Positions 10,901-24,417 of a stretch of DNA of 64,000 nucleotides are shown piece by piece. Every line of letters begins with the position of its first letter. Positions within the stretch are counted from its first letter, which is position 1. The translations under genes were made by a program, and so were the position numbers. The notes beneath the pieces were generated by a model, which saw nothing but the letters and a program-made list of their open reading frames with translations, was not told the DNA's origin and ran no database searches. The stretch lies in contig OX485804.1 in assembly GCA_950295325.1 (NCBI GenBank), forward strand, positions 49,600,001 through 49,664,000. Reading direction: 5' to 3'. The DNA comes from Polytrichum commune (lineage: Eukaryota > Streptophyta > Polytrichopsida > Polytrichales > Polytrichaceae).

Positions 10901-13798
10901 CCTTCGGTATGTTTTACGACCTTCTGCAGGGGGTGAAGGTGGTTATGTAAATGGTTTGCCACAGATGGCAGGCATTGGCACACCAGGAAGCCCTTCTTTT
11001 CCTCAGGAGTTAAAGGTAGTTGTGGAACCTGTAGAGAGGTGGGATGTTTCTCGTCGACCTAATTGGATGGAACGTGAGGAGAGGGTTGAGTCTCATGTGC
11101 CACACCATGATGATGCTGCGAGTGGGGCTTTGGGCAGTTTGGGAAGTCCAGGCGGTTCTTCAGGGGTGTTGTCTAAGGAGGGGACTACCACTGAAGAGCT
11201 GCAACGCTGGTTCATGTCTAATGCTGAAGTGCAGATGCATCAGGCCAGGCCTGTGCCTATATGGGCCAAATCGAAGGTACTTCTTCCTTTGTGATGAAGC
11301 TCTATTGTGATCCCGCAGATATGTTGGTATTTTCCTCCTTTATTAGAACTCTAGTAGTATGGTCTGCTCAGATTGGAACTTGACCAGGACTGTTTTCCTC
11401 CTTCCAGATTCAATTTCATGTGATGCTGTCAGGAGCCCCCAAGGATTCTGAGGCTGATGATGGCTTATACGGAGACGATGTAGTAGAAATGGAGATAGAG
11501 AGGATTCCGACTCGAGTGGTCGAAGTGCGAAGGAAAGATTTGGTTCCTGTTATAGAAAGGCTTCAGAATTTTTCGAAAGTGCAGGGTGCTCGGTGAGGCT
11601 TTTTTTTAAAATTCATCACTCTCACAGATGTTGACATGTGTGCATTCGTGTCATGGTGTCCATTCCTATGTCTGTAAAGCGAGGATCTGATCATCCACCT
11701 TGACTTGTGCATTGGTCCTGGCTAGTGAGGTAAACAACGATGCTTTTTTCTGAAGAAATGAATAGCATCTGACCGTTAAGCCTGCCCTGTCACAGGGACC
11801 TCATGGTGCCAGACACCCTACCTGGAGTGTCAGGTGCCAATGATCAGCTTCTTGGAGATGAAGCTTTGCATGACGGGTTCCTGGGTGGCCGCTTGGGAGG
11901 CATGCCACTTCAGCGTACTAACAGCTCTGGTAGCTTTGGTTTAGAAGGCCCTCCCTTCTTAGCAGATGGAGCTGGCCTTAATGGCTTTCACCATGGTTAT
12001 CAAGGTGCTTTCTCAAGCCCAAGCCCCCTTCAGGGTTAGATAACTTCTTTGATGAAATAGTCTGTAAGTCCAGTGGTTGAGTGTTGGTGGGAGGGTTGGG
12101 CAATGTTTGTCAACCTGGTTTTGATTGAGAGTTTGTTTGGTTACATTATTCAGACACGTTACAAAGGCGTTTTAGAGGTGTATCTTACTGGGAATAAGGA
12201 AGGTTCTTGTGGAGCAAGGTTCTACACCTGCATGCACAATGAGCAGGCAATTGTCGCACTTTCCTCTGTAAGGTTTGCCTCTTCATTGGAGTGCAATCTA
12301 GCTGTCAGCTGCTTGGTCTAAATCACTGCTTCCAGCATCCATTACATGGTTAGTTTCATAAGGGGATAGTGAAAGTGGGATTGTGTATGAGGTTGGTGCA
12401 AGATGGTGTTCTCTGGGTTTCTGTTCCTGGCCCACCTGTTATATAAGAAGGGTTACCGAGTAGAGCTCTGGGTAGAGGCTTGTTTTAAAAATTGATTATA
12501 ATTGTAAATTATAAAATTATCTCAAAATGTAAAATTAAAATTTTGTGATAGAACTTGTACAACACAGATTCTCTTCCAGTGAGGTATTCAGCTGCTTTCT
12601 TTCACTTCTGCGGGTATGAGCTGTTGCAATTGAATTCAGTTAAATCTGAGCTTTAGTTTGCAAGAGTCACTGTAGCTGATCCTTGTCTTGCAGATTTGCC
12701 GGAGATGGCAGCAACATCCACACCCCCATCCTCATTTGGATCTCCATTTTTTCAGCAGACCAGTGATGGCTTGGAACCACCATCTTCAGGGCGATCAGGA
12801 TTGTCACAGAAGTCTCTGTTAAGCTCCAAAACTGTTAACCATGAGTTCTATCAGGCTAATTTTGCTACACAACCAGGCACGGCGGACTCCAGCCCAGTTG
12901 TGATTGGATCTCCTCCTATAGATATTCCAAGGACAAATCGAAGGGACATGGGGATGTTTTTGGGATCTTCCAAACCTGTCCTAACTGCAGGATTCACTAC
13001 CAGCAGTAGATCAACCAGTAGAGGTGAGGATTTTAACCATGACATGCTTGATGGTCTCAGGGGTGGTAAAGGATCACTTTCCTCAGACCCCTCTATGGAT
13101 GGCCAGTTAGGCCACATGATGGCCCAAGTTGTTCCTCAATCACCTGATAATGAGTCTTTAGCTGCTACAAACAGGCAGTTTGACAATTTGGCTGTGCAAG
13201 AGAGCAATGGCATTCAGCACATGGATTCTGGGGTTGTGGCGAATGGAAAGGCCCCCTGGGATATGATGTCAGTAGTGGATGCACCTTGTTCTCAGGCAAT
13301 AGGGAATGGGACCCTCTCCCATGGGCTTCAATCTGGGGGCAGTTCTGCCTCTAAATCAACCTCAAACCCAGAATTTGAACCAGCATTTCTCTTTGACCAT
13401 GGTAGAAACCATGGGAGCAGTGGTGTTGTAAGTGATAGTACTTTGGATGGAAGTCCTCTACATGAAGATCTGAATACTGGCGAAGATGCCGAGAGCCTGG
13501 ATGCACATAGCAAGAGTGAGGACAATGAGGGTGCAGAACAAGCAGATGATGTTTGGGAGGGTGCAATGTTCCCTTTTTGTGAAGAAGGTGAACTCTTAGA
13601 ACATGAAACATGGTGATTGGCATGAACATGTTTTTCCTCCTAAAGTTGTATGATTCTGTTGCCAAGTCTGAAAGAGTCTTGTCATGGCACGAGGTTGTGG
13701 CTAGCAAATTGAATTGCCTGAAGCTGGTTTTGAAATGAAGAGAGATCATATTTTATGTTATTTGAAATATCTCCCTGTTGGGTCTTGCAGATTGCTAG
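7978..13798 (+). CDS. ATG18: ATG18-type autophagy protein with BCAS3 domain (plant ATG18f/g/h class), 9 exons
   Basis: Exons by eye: 7978-8229, 8496-8969, 9407-9862, 10097-10339, 10443-11276, 11408-11592, 11796-12034, 12694-13587, 13791-13798; all junctions are GT-AG and all phases agree, giving about 1,194 aa. Residues 1-84 are a Ser/Ala-rich lead. Exons 2-5 form the WD40 propeller: VQWASFDKLELG at the start of exon 2, NGFQVWDVEEASNVHELVSR, and FDPSGTLLVTAS in exon 4. At residues 468-471 an L-S-R-G stands where canonical PROPPINs have F/L-R-R-G, the phosphoinositide-binding loop. The BCAS3 domain follows across exons 5-6 (EMEIERIPTRVVEVRRKDLV). The rest is a long Ser/Gly/Pro-rich tail ending in an acidic patch and MFPFCEE. 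In the family these proteins act on PI3P membranes in autophagosome formation. The first ATG after the upstream stop was taken as start; Met16 is an alternative. It is longer than the roughly 930-960 aa I recall for Arabidopsis ATG18g/h. Convergent with SAS6. Confidence 0.92.
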
Positions 13799-16285
13799 GC
13801 GGAAGCAAGTGCAGCTCCAACACAGCTCTTCTGTTGGGGATCCTGTCCTGTCATGCCAGTCCAGCCCATCCAATTGGCTGACTCACCCATTGTCTGTGAA
13901 GGTTGCTCCCTTCCTGCATCCCAGCGCTGTTGTACTTTGTACTATGCAGGCTGGATGCCTTTTTCTGAGACTAAAGATTACTGTTTGGAACATAGATAGC
14001 TGGTGGCATACGACCTCCTAATTTGACAACTGAAAGGCGCCTCTATTTCAGGGTTGCCGTATTATGCGTAGTTGAGGAATCAGCTCCAACTAGACTATTG
14101 GCATGTCTAAGTAAAACCCTTAGGTGTGTCGGCAACCCCTAGCTCAGATCTCTGGAAGATGGATCTCTGGTGGGAGAGCGCAGTATTCTGGTGTTCGTAC
14201 TGGTGACATTTATCGTAGTTTCCTGGGTGTAAAATAAAGCCAACCAGTCCCTTCCTTGGATTAAAAAAGGTGTAGATTTCTGGAATTCGGAAAAAAGAAA
14301 AGCCCATAGGAAGGTATGTGAGGTAAATTCAATGATGAATAAGGATGAATAAGCTGGAGTGGAGACTAGAGTGCTTGATCATGAACCCCTAGGTGTTGAT
14401 CCAACTACAAAATGCAAAAAAACTTTTCTGAAACACTAACAGTCTGTACTAGCCTTGAATCGGTAGGGTTAGTAAGCTTTGGTTCTTACCCGTGTTCTCA
14501 AAAATGTTTGTACATAAAAAACTTTGTATAGAAATTACCCCATTTGTGCGGATCTATCTGTGCTTTGGTTATCGGAGGTATCAATAATTGTATCATGACT
14601 CTCTTTTTCTTTCAGTGTTTTGGTACATCTTTTCCACAAATTGTCGTGTTGGTGTTGCCTCGACATCTGGTCTTTAGTAGTGCAATCTGCATTTTGTGTC
14701 ACATTGATCAGCTGTACTAGTCCATGTGTATAGAAAGAATGTTAGCAGTTGGTTTGCATTGCTGCTCTTGAATTTGCACTTAAGAAGCAATGTCTTGTGT
14801 CACATATGTAAGCTGTGCTCTTGGAGACTTATTTCTACTGTCTGATACCTACTGATGGCTCAAAGAGTATATTGTTTTTGTATCAATTTGACACATGCTC
14901 TCTGATGCACCCTTTCGACTGAATTCCATTAAACCTCATGTCACTTCTTCCATGGGATCCCCTCAAAACTCATGGAATCAAGTCATGCACACTGGAAGTC
15001 TTTTTCTGTAGGATAAGGTACCATGGCTAGGCATGAATAATGTCTTGGGGTATGAAAGTAACGCCTACCAGAAGCCTAACTTCAGTTGCGAGGGATTGCA
15101 AAGATCGAGTCGGAGCAGGACAAGAAGGGCTGTCCATCCCTACTGGGCTCCACCACCACCATCAGGCATAGAGATCTACAAAACTCATGGTTCAGGACAA
15201 AACAGGAAGTGATAACTCGTCAAGAAAGGACGGCACGTGAGCAGTTTCATGCGAGTGTCGAAATTCTGACCTTAGACCTGCTACACTATTGACGCAGTCC
15301 TGGTGCTAATCGACAATGGGCTGGTATAGTTGATGAGCACCTTTGATCTGGTCCCAATTCCTGGGTCCAATGGTACCTTCTGTGGGGTGGTTGTTGTTGT
15401 TGTTGGTGGTGGTGGCCGCCCTTAGCACTCAAACCAGTGGTGACCATTCTCTTTGGTGGATGCCTTATGATGAGGAAGCTATAGATTGTCTGTTTCGCAA
15501 CTGAATTGAACACTGCCACCACTTCACGGGCAAGGACTAGGTACAAAATCTCAACTTTACTGCATGGTAGGACTCATCAGGATGTGGTTTGCAAGATAGT
15601 TTTAATTGCTATCAAAGTGCTAGATGTAAGTAGTACTCTACTTTTGACAACCTACAGTTGTTATAGTGATCTCTTCGTTTGAGTAAAGGTTAAAATATCA
15701 GACCTTGTGTGTTCCAGTGGATGCAGCTGTGCATTTAAAAAACTTTCAGCAGAGGCAGGAAGGCACACAAGTGTCAGTCATCAGGCAGACATGCACAAAA
15801 AAAGTAGTCGTGAGGTGTCCAGCGTGGGATGAGTTCGATTCCCGGGTGAACAACCAGATGTAAGTAGATGATGTTGGACAATCAACCCAATTTCTTACTT
15901 TCTGGGAGAACCCAAAATACATTTGTGACTTTTCACCATCAGGTGTGAGAGGCGGCCCGGACTTCTGAAAACCCACCAAGGAAAACTGCAGCCTGCAGCA
16001 GCAACAATGGTGGTGATGATGACTGCAGACAGAGCAAGTCACCAATTTTTTTCTGACCAGGATTTGGCGCAGGCGCAGCTGCGACCAAAACTTACACTGG
16101 GCTGAAGCATACATATGTACAACTACTTACCCAACTCTCAAATCTCAAAGATTCGTTGAGAAAGGCTTTTCCTTTACTTCGCAAGGAAGGGCCTGCCTTC
16201 AAGAAGAAGAAGAGACACACGCAAACTCTAGCCCAGAGTGCAGATAATCTCCAATACTTGTAACATCTTCGGACAAGCTGTTGTG
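13799..16285. other. Convergent 3' regions of ATG18 and SAS6
   Basis: There is no conserved coding sequence. The exon that begins at 13,791 continues as ATG18 3' UTR; AATAAA-like words occur near 14,230. The opposite gene stops at 16,286, so its 3' UTR must lie below that point. The region has TTG- and GGT-rich short repeats near 15,385-15,415. Confidence 0.55.
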
Positions 16286-19200
16286 TTACCTACGTGAGAA
16301 GTGACTATTCTGGGGTGACCGGTTTGAGGGCGTCTTCAAGTTCAATGTGGCTTTGGTACGAGAGGGAGACAAATTATTCTCCCGGTCTCCTCCATGTCCT
16401 TTAATAGTATGTGATGATGAATGCTGCTGCTGCTGAGGTGGTGGACTCTCTGAACAAGCGCCGTAAGGTTTTGGTGACTGGGGTCGGTTAAGGTGACTTT
16501 GAAGGCTCCCACCATCACCAGCAGTTTGACTGCTTGAGTCTCCATTCTGATGATGATCCTGCACACTGAACCCTGCAGCCTCGACTTGTGCCCTGCTGCT
16601 GCGGCTTAACTCACTTCTAATTTGGTCACCAGCAGCAGCTGCCTGCATCATCGAGGGTGACTGCCTTCCCGAAGGAGATTGCTGGTTTGGGGATTGGGGA
16701 TGCATGTGGCATCCATCAGATGTTGTCAGACTACCACCCGGTCTGCCTATCGTGATGGGACTTTTGATCAGGCTGCCGTACCCAGACCTGCTTCAGAAAC
16801 AGAAACAAATTAACAAGGTGTTCCAATAGTTGAGTGACAAAAACCTTGGCTTCATACTTCTACCTGCCTAAGCTCATTTGGTCAGCAATAAATTGAAAGT
16901 GCTGAATCAAATGTAGCATCCAGTACTTCATTCTATATGTGGAAATCCACGGTATAGTTGATTTGGTTGTCAGACACTGGGGCAAGTCAAGCCTTCAATC
17001 TTCACATATATATAGCAAACGAGTTGCATACTTACTCTTTGTGACGAGGTGTCAATAAGTTGGCAGTGTTGTGACGTTGTTTGCCTGTAGTTTTATGTAG
17101 TTGAAAATGATGAACACAGGTGATACAAGTTCAAATAAGCAATTAATGATCAGTGGTTTGGCAGTAGTTTAATAAGCATATATTGCTTAGAAAGAGCCAG
17201 ACCTGTCTGCAAAAGAGAGTTGCGGCTGCGGTAGTGCATTGTGCTTGGTTCCCCAAGAACCAGAATCATTCCACGAATTGAGCAGTGTTGTTCCGTCCAA
17301 AGGCATTGTGTTCCCTGTATAGGAACTCAGGTTGCTGGAGCCAGCCATTGCACTGGGAACTGTCACTCCAGCCTTTGGCTTATAATGGACTTTCTGAGTT
17401 GCACAGAGGGCAGCTTTTGTGCCTGGCACATACATTGACCGTTGGCTCCCTGTCATTGTTGGATTTGGATTGAAAACCCCTAAGCCATTTTGCTGATGCT
17501 TGACCTGAATTGCAGGAATTCCTGAAAACTGGGTAGCTGTGGTTGATAAGTAGGGGGAAGACATGGGAAACTGGCTTTTGAAGGCTGTTGATCCAGAGTT
17601 TCCCCCAAGAGAACTGTGCGAAGAGAGAGGTGTATTGGCCTCACCCGGCCGATTGCTCGTGAGACAGGAAGAGAAACACAGTCCATTTGCGTTGGATCGA
17701 GTAAATGTGTTGTAGCGGGAGGTGGGTGCACTTCCCGGGAGTTTACCCAATTGGGCCTCTGTCAGTTGCTGGTTCAACCACCTGCACTTGATAAAAGCAT
17801 ATCATTACAAATTAGGTCTTTCTTGCTGAATGAAGTTTGGCTTACAATCTCATACAGAACTTACGGACCAAATCACAATGGGATTATGATAAGAACCTCA
17901 AGCACTGAGATAAGCAGTACGGATGCTGAATGATCTAGCAAGTGCAACGGGAATGAACACCGATCAGTCACAATTGCCATCCCGTCAGTTTCAGACGTCC
18001 TGCACTACGTAATGGTCAAGCCAGCGATTTGTTGACGTGTCCATTCATTACTGATACGAGGAGCACATTATCAGCCATAATTGATGACCCTCCTATGGTC
18101 TGACCATTACGTTTAGTAATGGAAATTTTACGCCTTGCCGTCAGTTGTAGGAGACCCAGTACATACCTCGCCACTACCGCGGCTCGGTAGGTTGGTCGCC
18201 TACTACAGCCCGTGGGATGGCTCCTCACATTCATCACCTAGTTCCTTGTGACGACTCTCGCTACAGTATACACAGAATCATTGTTGCTACTTTGCTCATT
18301 CTCTAGCGCCACCTTAGTGGTTTGAAAGTCTGGAAATGCTATTTGTGATGGAACAGGTTTTTGGGTCACAATTCTATCTTATCTCGAGCTCCAATTAGCC
18401 CACTTGGGATGGGAACAAGCTTTCTGGTCTCCAATTGTAGAAAGTAAAGCTTGTGTGGGCAGTAAGACGACAAAGGCTAGAAGCTTACTGAATCATCTGT
18501 TGGTTGGACTGCAGCATATTTTGGGCTTCTTCAAGTTTGGTGGTTACTTCCTCCGTCTGCACGATAACCCAAAACATCGCATCTTTTCCTCAGTACCCAG
18601 AAACATTGAGCATAGCATCCGAACATTTTAGAAGACATAATAAGTTGATCTTTGTTACAGCATAGTCTTGAAAGGCGAACATCACCTTCTTCTTACTGCT
18701 TTCCTGGTCCGCTTTCAGATTTGCTAACTCACTGCGCAAGGTGTGATTTTCTCCTTGAGCCTTCTCAATAGCAGCTTGTCGCTCACTGAGCAGATTGTCC
18801 TGCTGGCTCGCAACTTGTCCCTTGAGCTTTACTTTTTGCTTCGAAGCCCGCAGTTCCACCTGAAGGGCCCAGATCTATTGTGAAGGGACTTTGACGAGGA
18901 ACTGAATTTCGAGATATGTATGTACACATATATACCTTTGCACTTTTACAACCAAGTCCAAACCATACAAACTTCATGTGCAGGACATTTTAGATGACAT
19001 ATATATCAGTATTTTAGATCCCTCAGTGAGGTGGTAAATAGTCATATGAGGCACCCTTGCCATGTGGAAAGGGTGAGTTGTCAAATACCCATTACTCAGG
19101 AAATGATGTTGAGATTGTCAATTTGTTACAACCTCATTGTTTTAATGAAGCTAAATCCGCTTGTCTCATACTGGTTGAGTTGGTGCTGAATAGTCAAATC

Positions 19201-22200
19201 AGAGCGGAGGGACACTATTACAAACCTGGAGTTTTTCAATTATCTGGTAGCACTTAGTGAGTTCAGTGGCACTGGCACTCGCCCTCTCCTCAGCCCGGTC
19301 AGCTGCTGTTTGTGCCTCCTTCCACGATGCTTCTAATGCTATCCTGCATTCATGCAAATCCCCAGGCATGAATTCGCAAGCATTTCATTATTCCCTGAAT
19401 GTGTTTGTTTGAAGAAGGAACATAACAATGACCACTACACTTAATTGATGATCACATAATCATGTATTAAGTAAATTGAGAGTTATGCATGACTTTTGAG
19501 CATGATGGACTTGTATGTAGTTAAATCGATGTTTGCATCTTTAGTTTTAACCACGTTTTTATTGAATGTACATCTACAGTGGTGTTTCGACCACATCAGT
19601 TCGCAAAGTATTTTCAATTAGGGTTTACATCACATGCTTCGATTTCTCTTACCCCAAATACCATTATATTGCAATCAGCATATATTGACAGCGCAAACAA
19701 TACTCTCATACATTAATAGATCTGGACATATCAATTGTCCAGAGCTACTTAATTCCTAGTTGACTCAATCTTCAGGCTGGTGTAAATGTCCGAACGCTAC
19801 AGGCATGTTGTGTAATAACAGTATTTTCTGTGAGCTGCCCACGTTTATATATACCTGTGTGAAGCCTGGGCTTCATGCTGCTTTGTCAAATTTGAGAGTA
19901 ACTCATTCTTATCCGAAACCTGAACCAGACACAAATACCTCCATCAGCCATCCTTGACAGATCACCATCCATATATCTCGTTTTTGGAACGGTTTTTGAG
20001 ATTGGTATGTTAGCTGACCTCCTGTTCTAATGCACTAAGTCGAATGAGGTGGTCATTCTGTTGTTTAGCTGCCTCTTGTTTCTGCATTTCCAAGTTACGG
20101 TTGTCTTTCCTTAGACGGTCACCTTCCTGTCCACATTTCCCACCATTGCCACTGGGATGTTATAGCAAATGATGCTCCACTCAGGCACTAATTAAGGTAG
20201 TCCTTCCCAAATCATCCACCACCATATAACCTAAAACCAACACTATGAACTATCGTACACCATTGAAACCCCAAAAATGTATGACAGTGGTACATGTTGT
20301 TGGTTTTGGGTATATGTAGTTGAAGGCAAGAGCAACGGTCTAACCGGACCTTGCAAGTATATGAATGATGTGGCTGTTGAAAGTGGTCAATGTGGTGGGC
20401 TTTAATCTCAGATGCTACTACATGATCCCATACCATCTGGAAAGGGATTTGCTTCCACCTAGCTGCAAGAGCTATTTTTGCAGATACATTATCATCAACT
20501 AGCAGATATTCTGCCACACTACAACGAGATACATAGACTGATCAATTTGAGTTTCGACCACAGAACAACAGGTTTACCAGATTTGTGGTGGCACGCAATG
20601 GAACACCCCAATGCTTGGTGACTATCAAATCTAATAGTGCTTGCTACTGACACTAAGATCATGGCTCAATGGAACAGGCTAGCTTGACTAGATTGAAGAC
20701 AACACCTGATACAGTAATTAGTGTAGCTTTCTTCTAAATGGATGTGATATTCTTCATTAGGGACATATGGAGTGCTACTCACAGTTTCTGAAAGTTTGTG
20801 GATCATTATGGTCCTGATCAATTTAAGGTCCTGAGTGGAAAATCAGCTCCTTAATTTGCATGTTGTCCTTGTGGGTAAACATGTTCGCTTAACTAACTAG
20901 GCAATATTAACTCTTCAGTTTTGAGCGAGTACCTGTAACTTTTCTTCCAGCTCTTTCTCCACACTTGAGAGCTTAGTTTTCATCTCCGTAATCCTGTTCT
21001 CCAATGTATACTTGGTATCTAGCAATGATCGCACCTGCATTCTCAGACTTTTTGACAGAATTAGGATCTACATAAACTTCATTCCACAAGGAACTTTGGC
21101 AATTTTGCACCACAAGGGGAAACGTTGATTAAAGTGGATTTTTTTGATGAATGGATGCCCATAACCAGGTTTTGTCCACTTTAACCCATGTTTCTCCATC
21201 TGGTTCTGAAATACCCAAAGTTCCCTGTGTTCTTAAACTATTGTCGATGTTCAAAGACAGTTAGGGATGAGGGCAATCAATCACAAATTTGAATGAATAC
21301 CTCAAATATATGATGGCATAGATATCATCTTTATCATCAACACCTCAAATATATCATCCTCATCATCAATATTCTGATTGATAAAATTTTGCGAACCTGT
21401 TTATCTAGATCACAAGCCCGTTCTTGTTGTTGATTAACCTGCTGTCGAAGATGGGTCTCTAGTTCAGAGCGATCCCTCTCTAGCCTGTCTTTCAGCTCTG
21501 CAGTCTCCAGCATCATCTGCTCAGAGAAAATCATAACTTGAGAATGTGCTTGAGGACAGGTATTAATATTTTGTACCAGATAATGTGTACACGTGAGAAA
21601 GACTTTAATGCGCATTAGGCATTGAATATTTTAAAAATGTATTATGTGGGATACATTTCGATATTAGTTTTCTTGGGGATCTATTGTGTTGCCATGTTCA
21701 TATATCGATCTTTTTGCAGGCAATTCCTTCTCCAGGATAATGGGTGTTATTGCAGTTATAATTTATTCTGTTAACATATCTGAGTTCCTTTTATGGCGAA
21801 CCTTTTCCTTCTCATGAGCAAGCTCCAGAGTGAATTCAGCTTTCAGCTCACTGATGTTCCGGCATTGGTTCTCCTTCACCTCAGCAAGTTCGCTGCATTC
21901 GTGAGTAGATTGGAATTATTGGTCTTTTGCATTTCTGTGTTCCTACAGATTGCTAATCTAAATTCTGTTCTATTCTCTAAACTTGCAGATGACTGCTATA
22001 GCATCAAAGTCCATTGGAGGTAGATGGGCTGTTTTCAACACACACACACCCATAAAAATTAAATAAAAGCCCTATGGAACGGCCTCATATCCCATCTGCC
22101 GATTATTCGAGCAACAGTTATGACGAAGAACTGTCCGTGGCAGGCTGCAAACTAAACATAATATCGATCAGCCCACAAAACTATGATTGTGGTCACTACT

Positions 22201-23946
22201 GCGTTAGACTGCTTCTGTAAAGTCTGGGTTGCTGATAATTGTACTTGAGAGCTGATTTGTTGTTCTTGGGCAATTAGCCACGGAAACTCATATAAATAGC
22301 AAAGATCAGACAAAATCCCAGCCGGCAAGTAAACCACAAGCATAAGATTTCTCAGATATTTCTGGCTGTAAACATGCCACATAAAGGTAATTCTCAAACA
22401 TCATGAGAAAACTTCTGTAATCTCAGAAATCTCAAAACAAGGGAAGAAAACTTCTGAATGTGGATTATGGGAATTTCGATTCTTACCTGCTCAAATTATT
22501 GACATCACGGAGGGCTTTCTCCAAAGAGTGCAATGTTCGACGCAGTTTTTCATGCATGTCAGAATTGATGGACTGCGTCACAAGCCCAAGCCCAGTGTAC
22601 TGCTTAAAATCTGATCACTTTCCGAGCTGACTTTGATAAGGTCACCACTCCAAGGTATGAAGAGATACTAAGCTGAACTTGACAAACCTTAAATTTGGCA
22701 CTTTAATGAAACGAATTTCACTACCTTGTACTCAGCTAGCCTGCCGGCAAGGAACTGCTTAATAACGGAGTCATTGCCTTGGCGAAACACAAGTGATAAA
22801 TGGCTAAGGTGCTTGAACTGGTTCGTTTCCACCACAGTAAAAGTGGAGTCTCCAGTTCGTATGTGCAGTACAGCTAAGAACCTGCCCATACCCCTGTTTA
22901 TAAGATAACAAGACAATGACATCATCTTACAATATGCAGAAGGACAGAAAAAACCTAAGATGGTTATGATCATGATCTGCTTGCAGTTGCAATCTTGAAG
23001 CCATATGAAGGCAACGATCTGACAGTCTCAAACATGATGTATACGAATGTGATATTGGTCACACTGATGATCCACAAGGATATAATTCACAGACCTGGGT
23101 TTCTCATCAGAAGAGGAAATGATACACTGCTCCAGCAACTCTATGAACTTGTAAGGAAATGTCGCAAAATCTACCAGCAAGCACTGGTCCACTTTCAGGC
23201 TTTGGAAGTCGTCCTCATTCACTTCCAGAGAATATAAGAAGAATGGGTCCAATTCATTTGTAATCTGCACCCGCAGGACCTGAACAAGGGAAAAACGGTA
23301 CATCATTTAAAAGACTTTGCAGAGGTGAATAATTGCATGGCAGGAAAAAAACAAGGAAAAAAGGAATCCCTGTAGTAGCATGCTGAAACCTGTTTTCACT
23401 CGGATGGTTACATGCTTGCAAATTTGCTTTCCTGATCGATCTTACATAGATAATGCTTGTTTCTGATAGAATCTATTTCCTTTGTCACACATAGTCGTCC
23501 ATCAACCTCTTTCAGTTTCATCAAAACATGTATATGTATGTATGTATGTATGTATGTATAGGTGACATAGTCTTTGGCCTCCCTAAAATTCATGAGATGG
23601 TTGTTTTAGGGTATTCTAAAGAGAATGAGGTGGTCAGCACAGAATGTCTTGTTCTAGCATACAACCAAGCCACTTGCCAAACCCCTTGGATTATCACCCC
23701 TACACCTGAAATCAGAAATACTGGCCTACAGAAATAAGCCCACAAATTTAATACAATGACTAAAAGGGAAAGATTTTTTGTGCTCACCTTAGTGGCGCGG
23801 TGAACCTTGCTCAGCCCCATGACAAACCTTGCAGTAAGATCCATGTGTCGGTCTTCGGAATTACACTTGGTGACTCGCACAGGGACAACTTTCTCGAAGA
23901 GTGTGGAGGTACTCTCCATGCCGCCGTCTTCAACCTCAAACCCCAT
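16286..23946 (-). CDS. SAS6: SAS-6 centriole/basal-body cartwheel protein, 14 exons
   Basis: Exons in transcript order: 23946-23788, 23279-23095, 22893-22725, 22572-22487, 21892-21802, 21516-21397, 21034-20933, 20126-20019, 19919-19855, 19343-19226, 18859-18686, 18556-18489, 17781-17203, 16787-16286. All are GT-AG with consistent phases; the product is about 841 aa. Residues 1-171 are the SAS-6 head: LFEKVVPVRV, VHRATKVLRVQITNELDPFF, then NEDDFQSLKVDQCLLVDF, and VVETNQFKHLSHLSL, whose Phe141 matches the conserved Phe of the head-to-head contact. Residues about 172-490 are a heptad coiled coil over nine short exons, ending with LRASKQKVKLKGQ and the MIQWLNQQLTEAQ motif. Residues about 493-841 are a Ser/Gln/Asn/Pro-rich disordered tail. 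SAS-6 dimers form rods that assemble into the ninefold cartwheel; in plants this is needed only for flagellated sperm. Human SAS-6 is 657 aa, so the tail is long. Exon 4 could start instead at 22602, in frame, adding 10 residues; Met10 is a possible alternative start. Confidence 0.95.
23528..23560. repeat. (ATGT)n microsatellite in SAS6 intron 1
   Basis: Tandem ATGT units lie in the first SAS6 intron (23,280-23,787). Confidence 0.9.
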
Positions 23947-24417
23947 CCGATTCCTTTCCTGATTATAGCGTTATAATATGAATCACGTAAGAATGAGAAA
24001 CTATGATTTACAGCATACACACACACACACAGATATATATACACACCTTTGTGTCCAATTCTTATTATTCCAGCAAAGATTATTTTGCAAAGTCCCATGC
24101 AGATTGCAGCCAGCAAAGGATGGGGTACATGATTATGAGAAGAGAAAATGTATCAATGGCGGAAGTGGTGAAGACCTCGTAGAAATGTACGTCGTTGTCG
24201 GGGAACTCGTTCAGCTCGCTGCCAAATAGGAAATCATCACTGACTCTCTTGTTGTTGTTCACGTGCAAATGTGGATGATACATGTGGGCATGTTCGGAAT
24301 GCTTACTCTATGATCCTATACTGCTGCTATACCTAACCCTGAAAGCGGTAAACTTCAAAGCTTCAGAATCTTCAAAGGGCAAAGAGTTTGATAACATTCC
24401 ACCAGATTTTTGTGAAG

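Noticed and set aside
15286-16114. Minus-strand open frames downstream of the SAS6 stop
   Set aside because: His/Gln and Cys/His runs come from simple repeats. The SAS6 exon 14 stop at 16,286 closes the frame with no donor site suggesting continuation.
23590-24116. Longer N-terminus for SAS6 using open frames beyond 23,946
   Set aside because: SAS-6 proteins start just before the LF-x-x-x-V-P segment, and the other frames here are not in phase with it.
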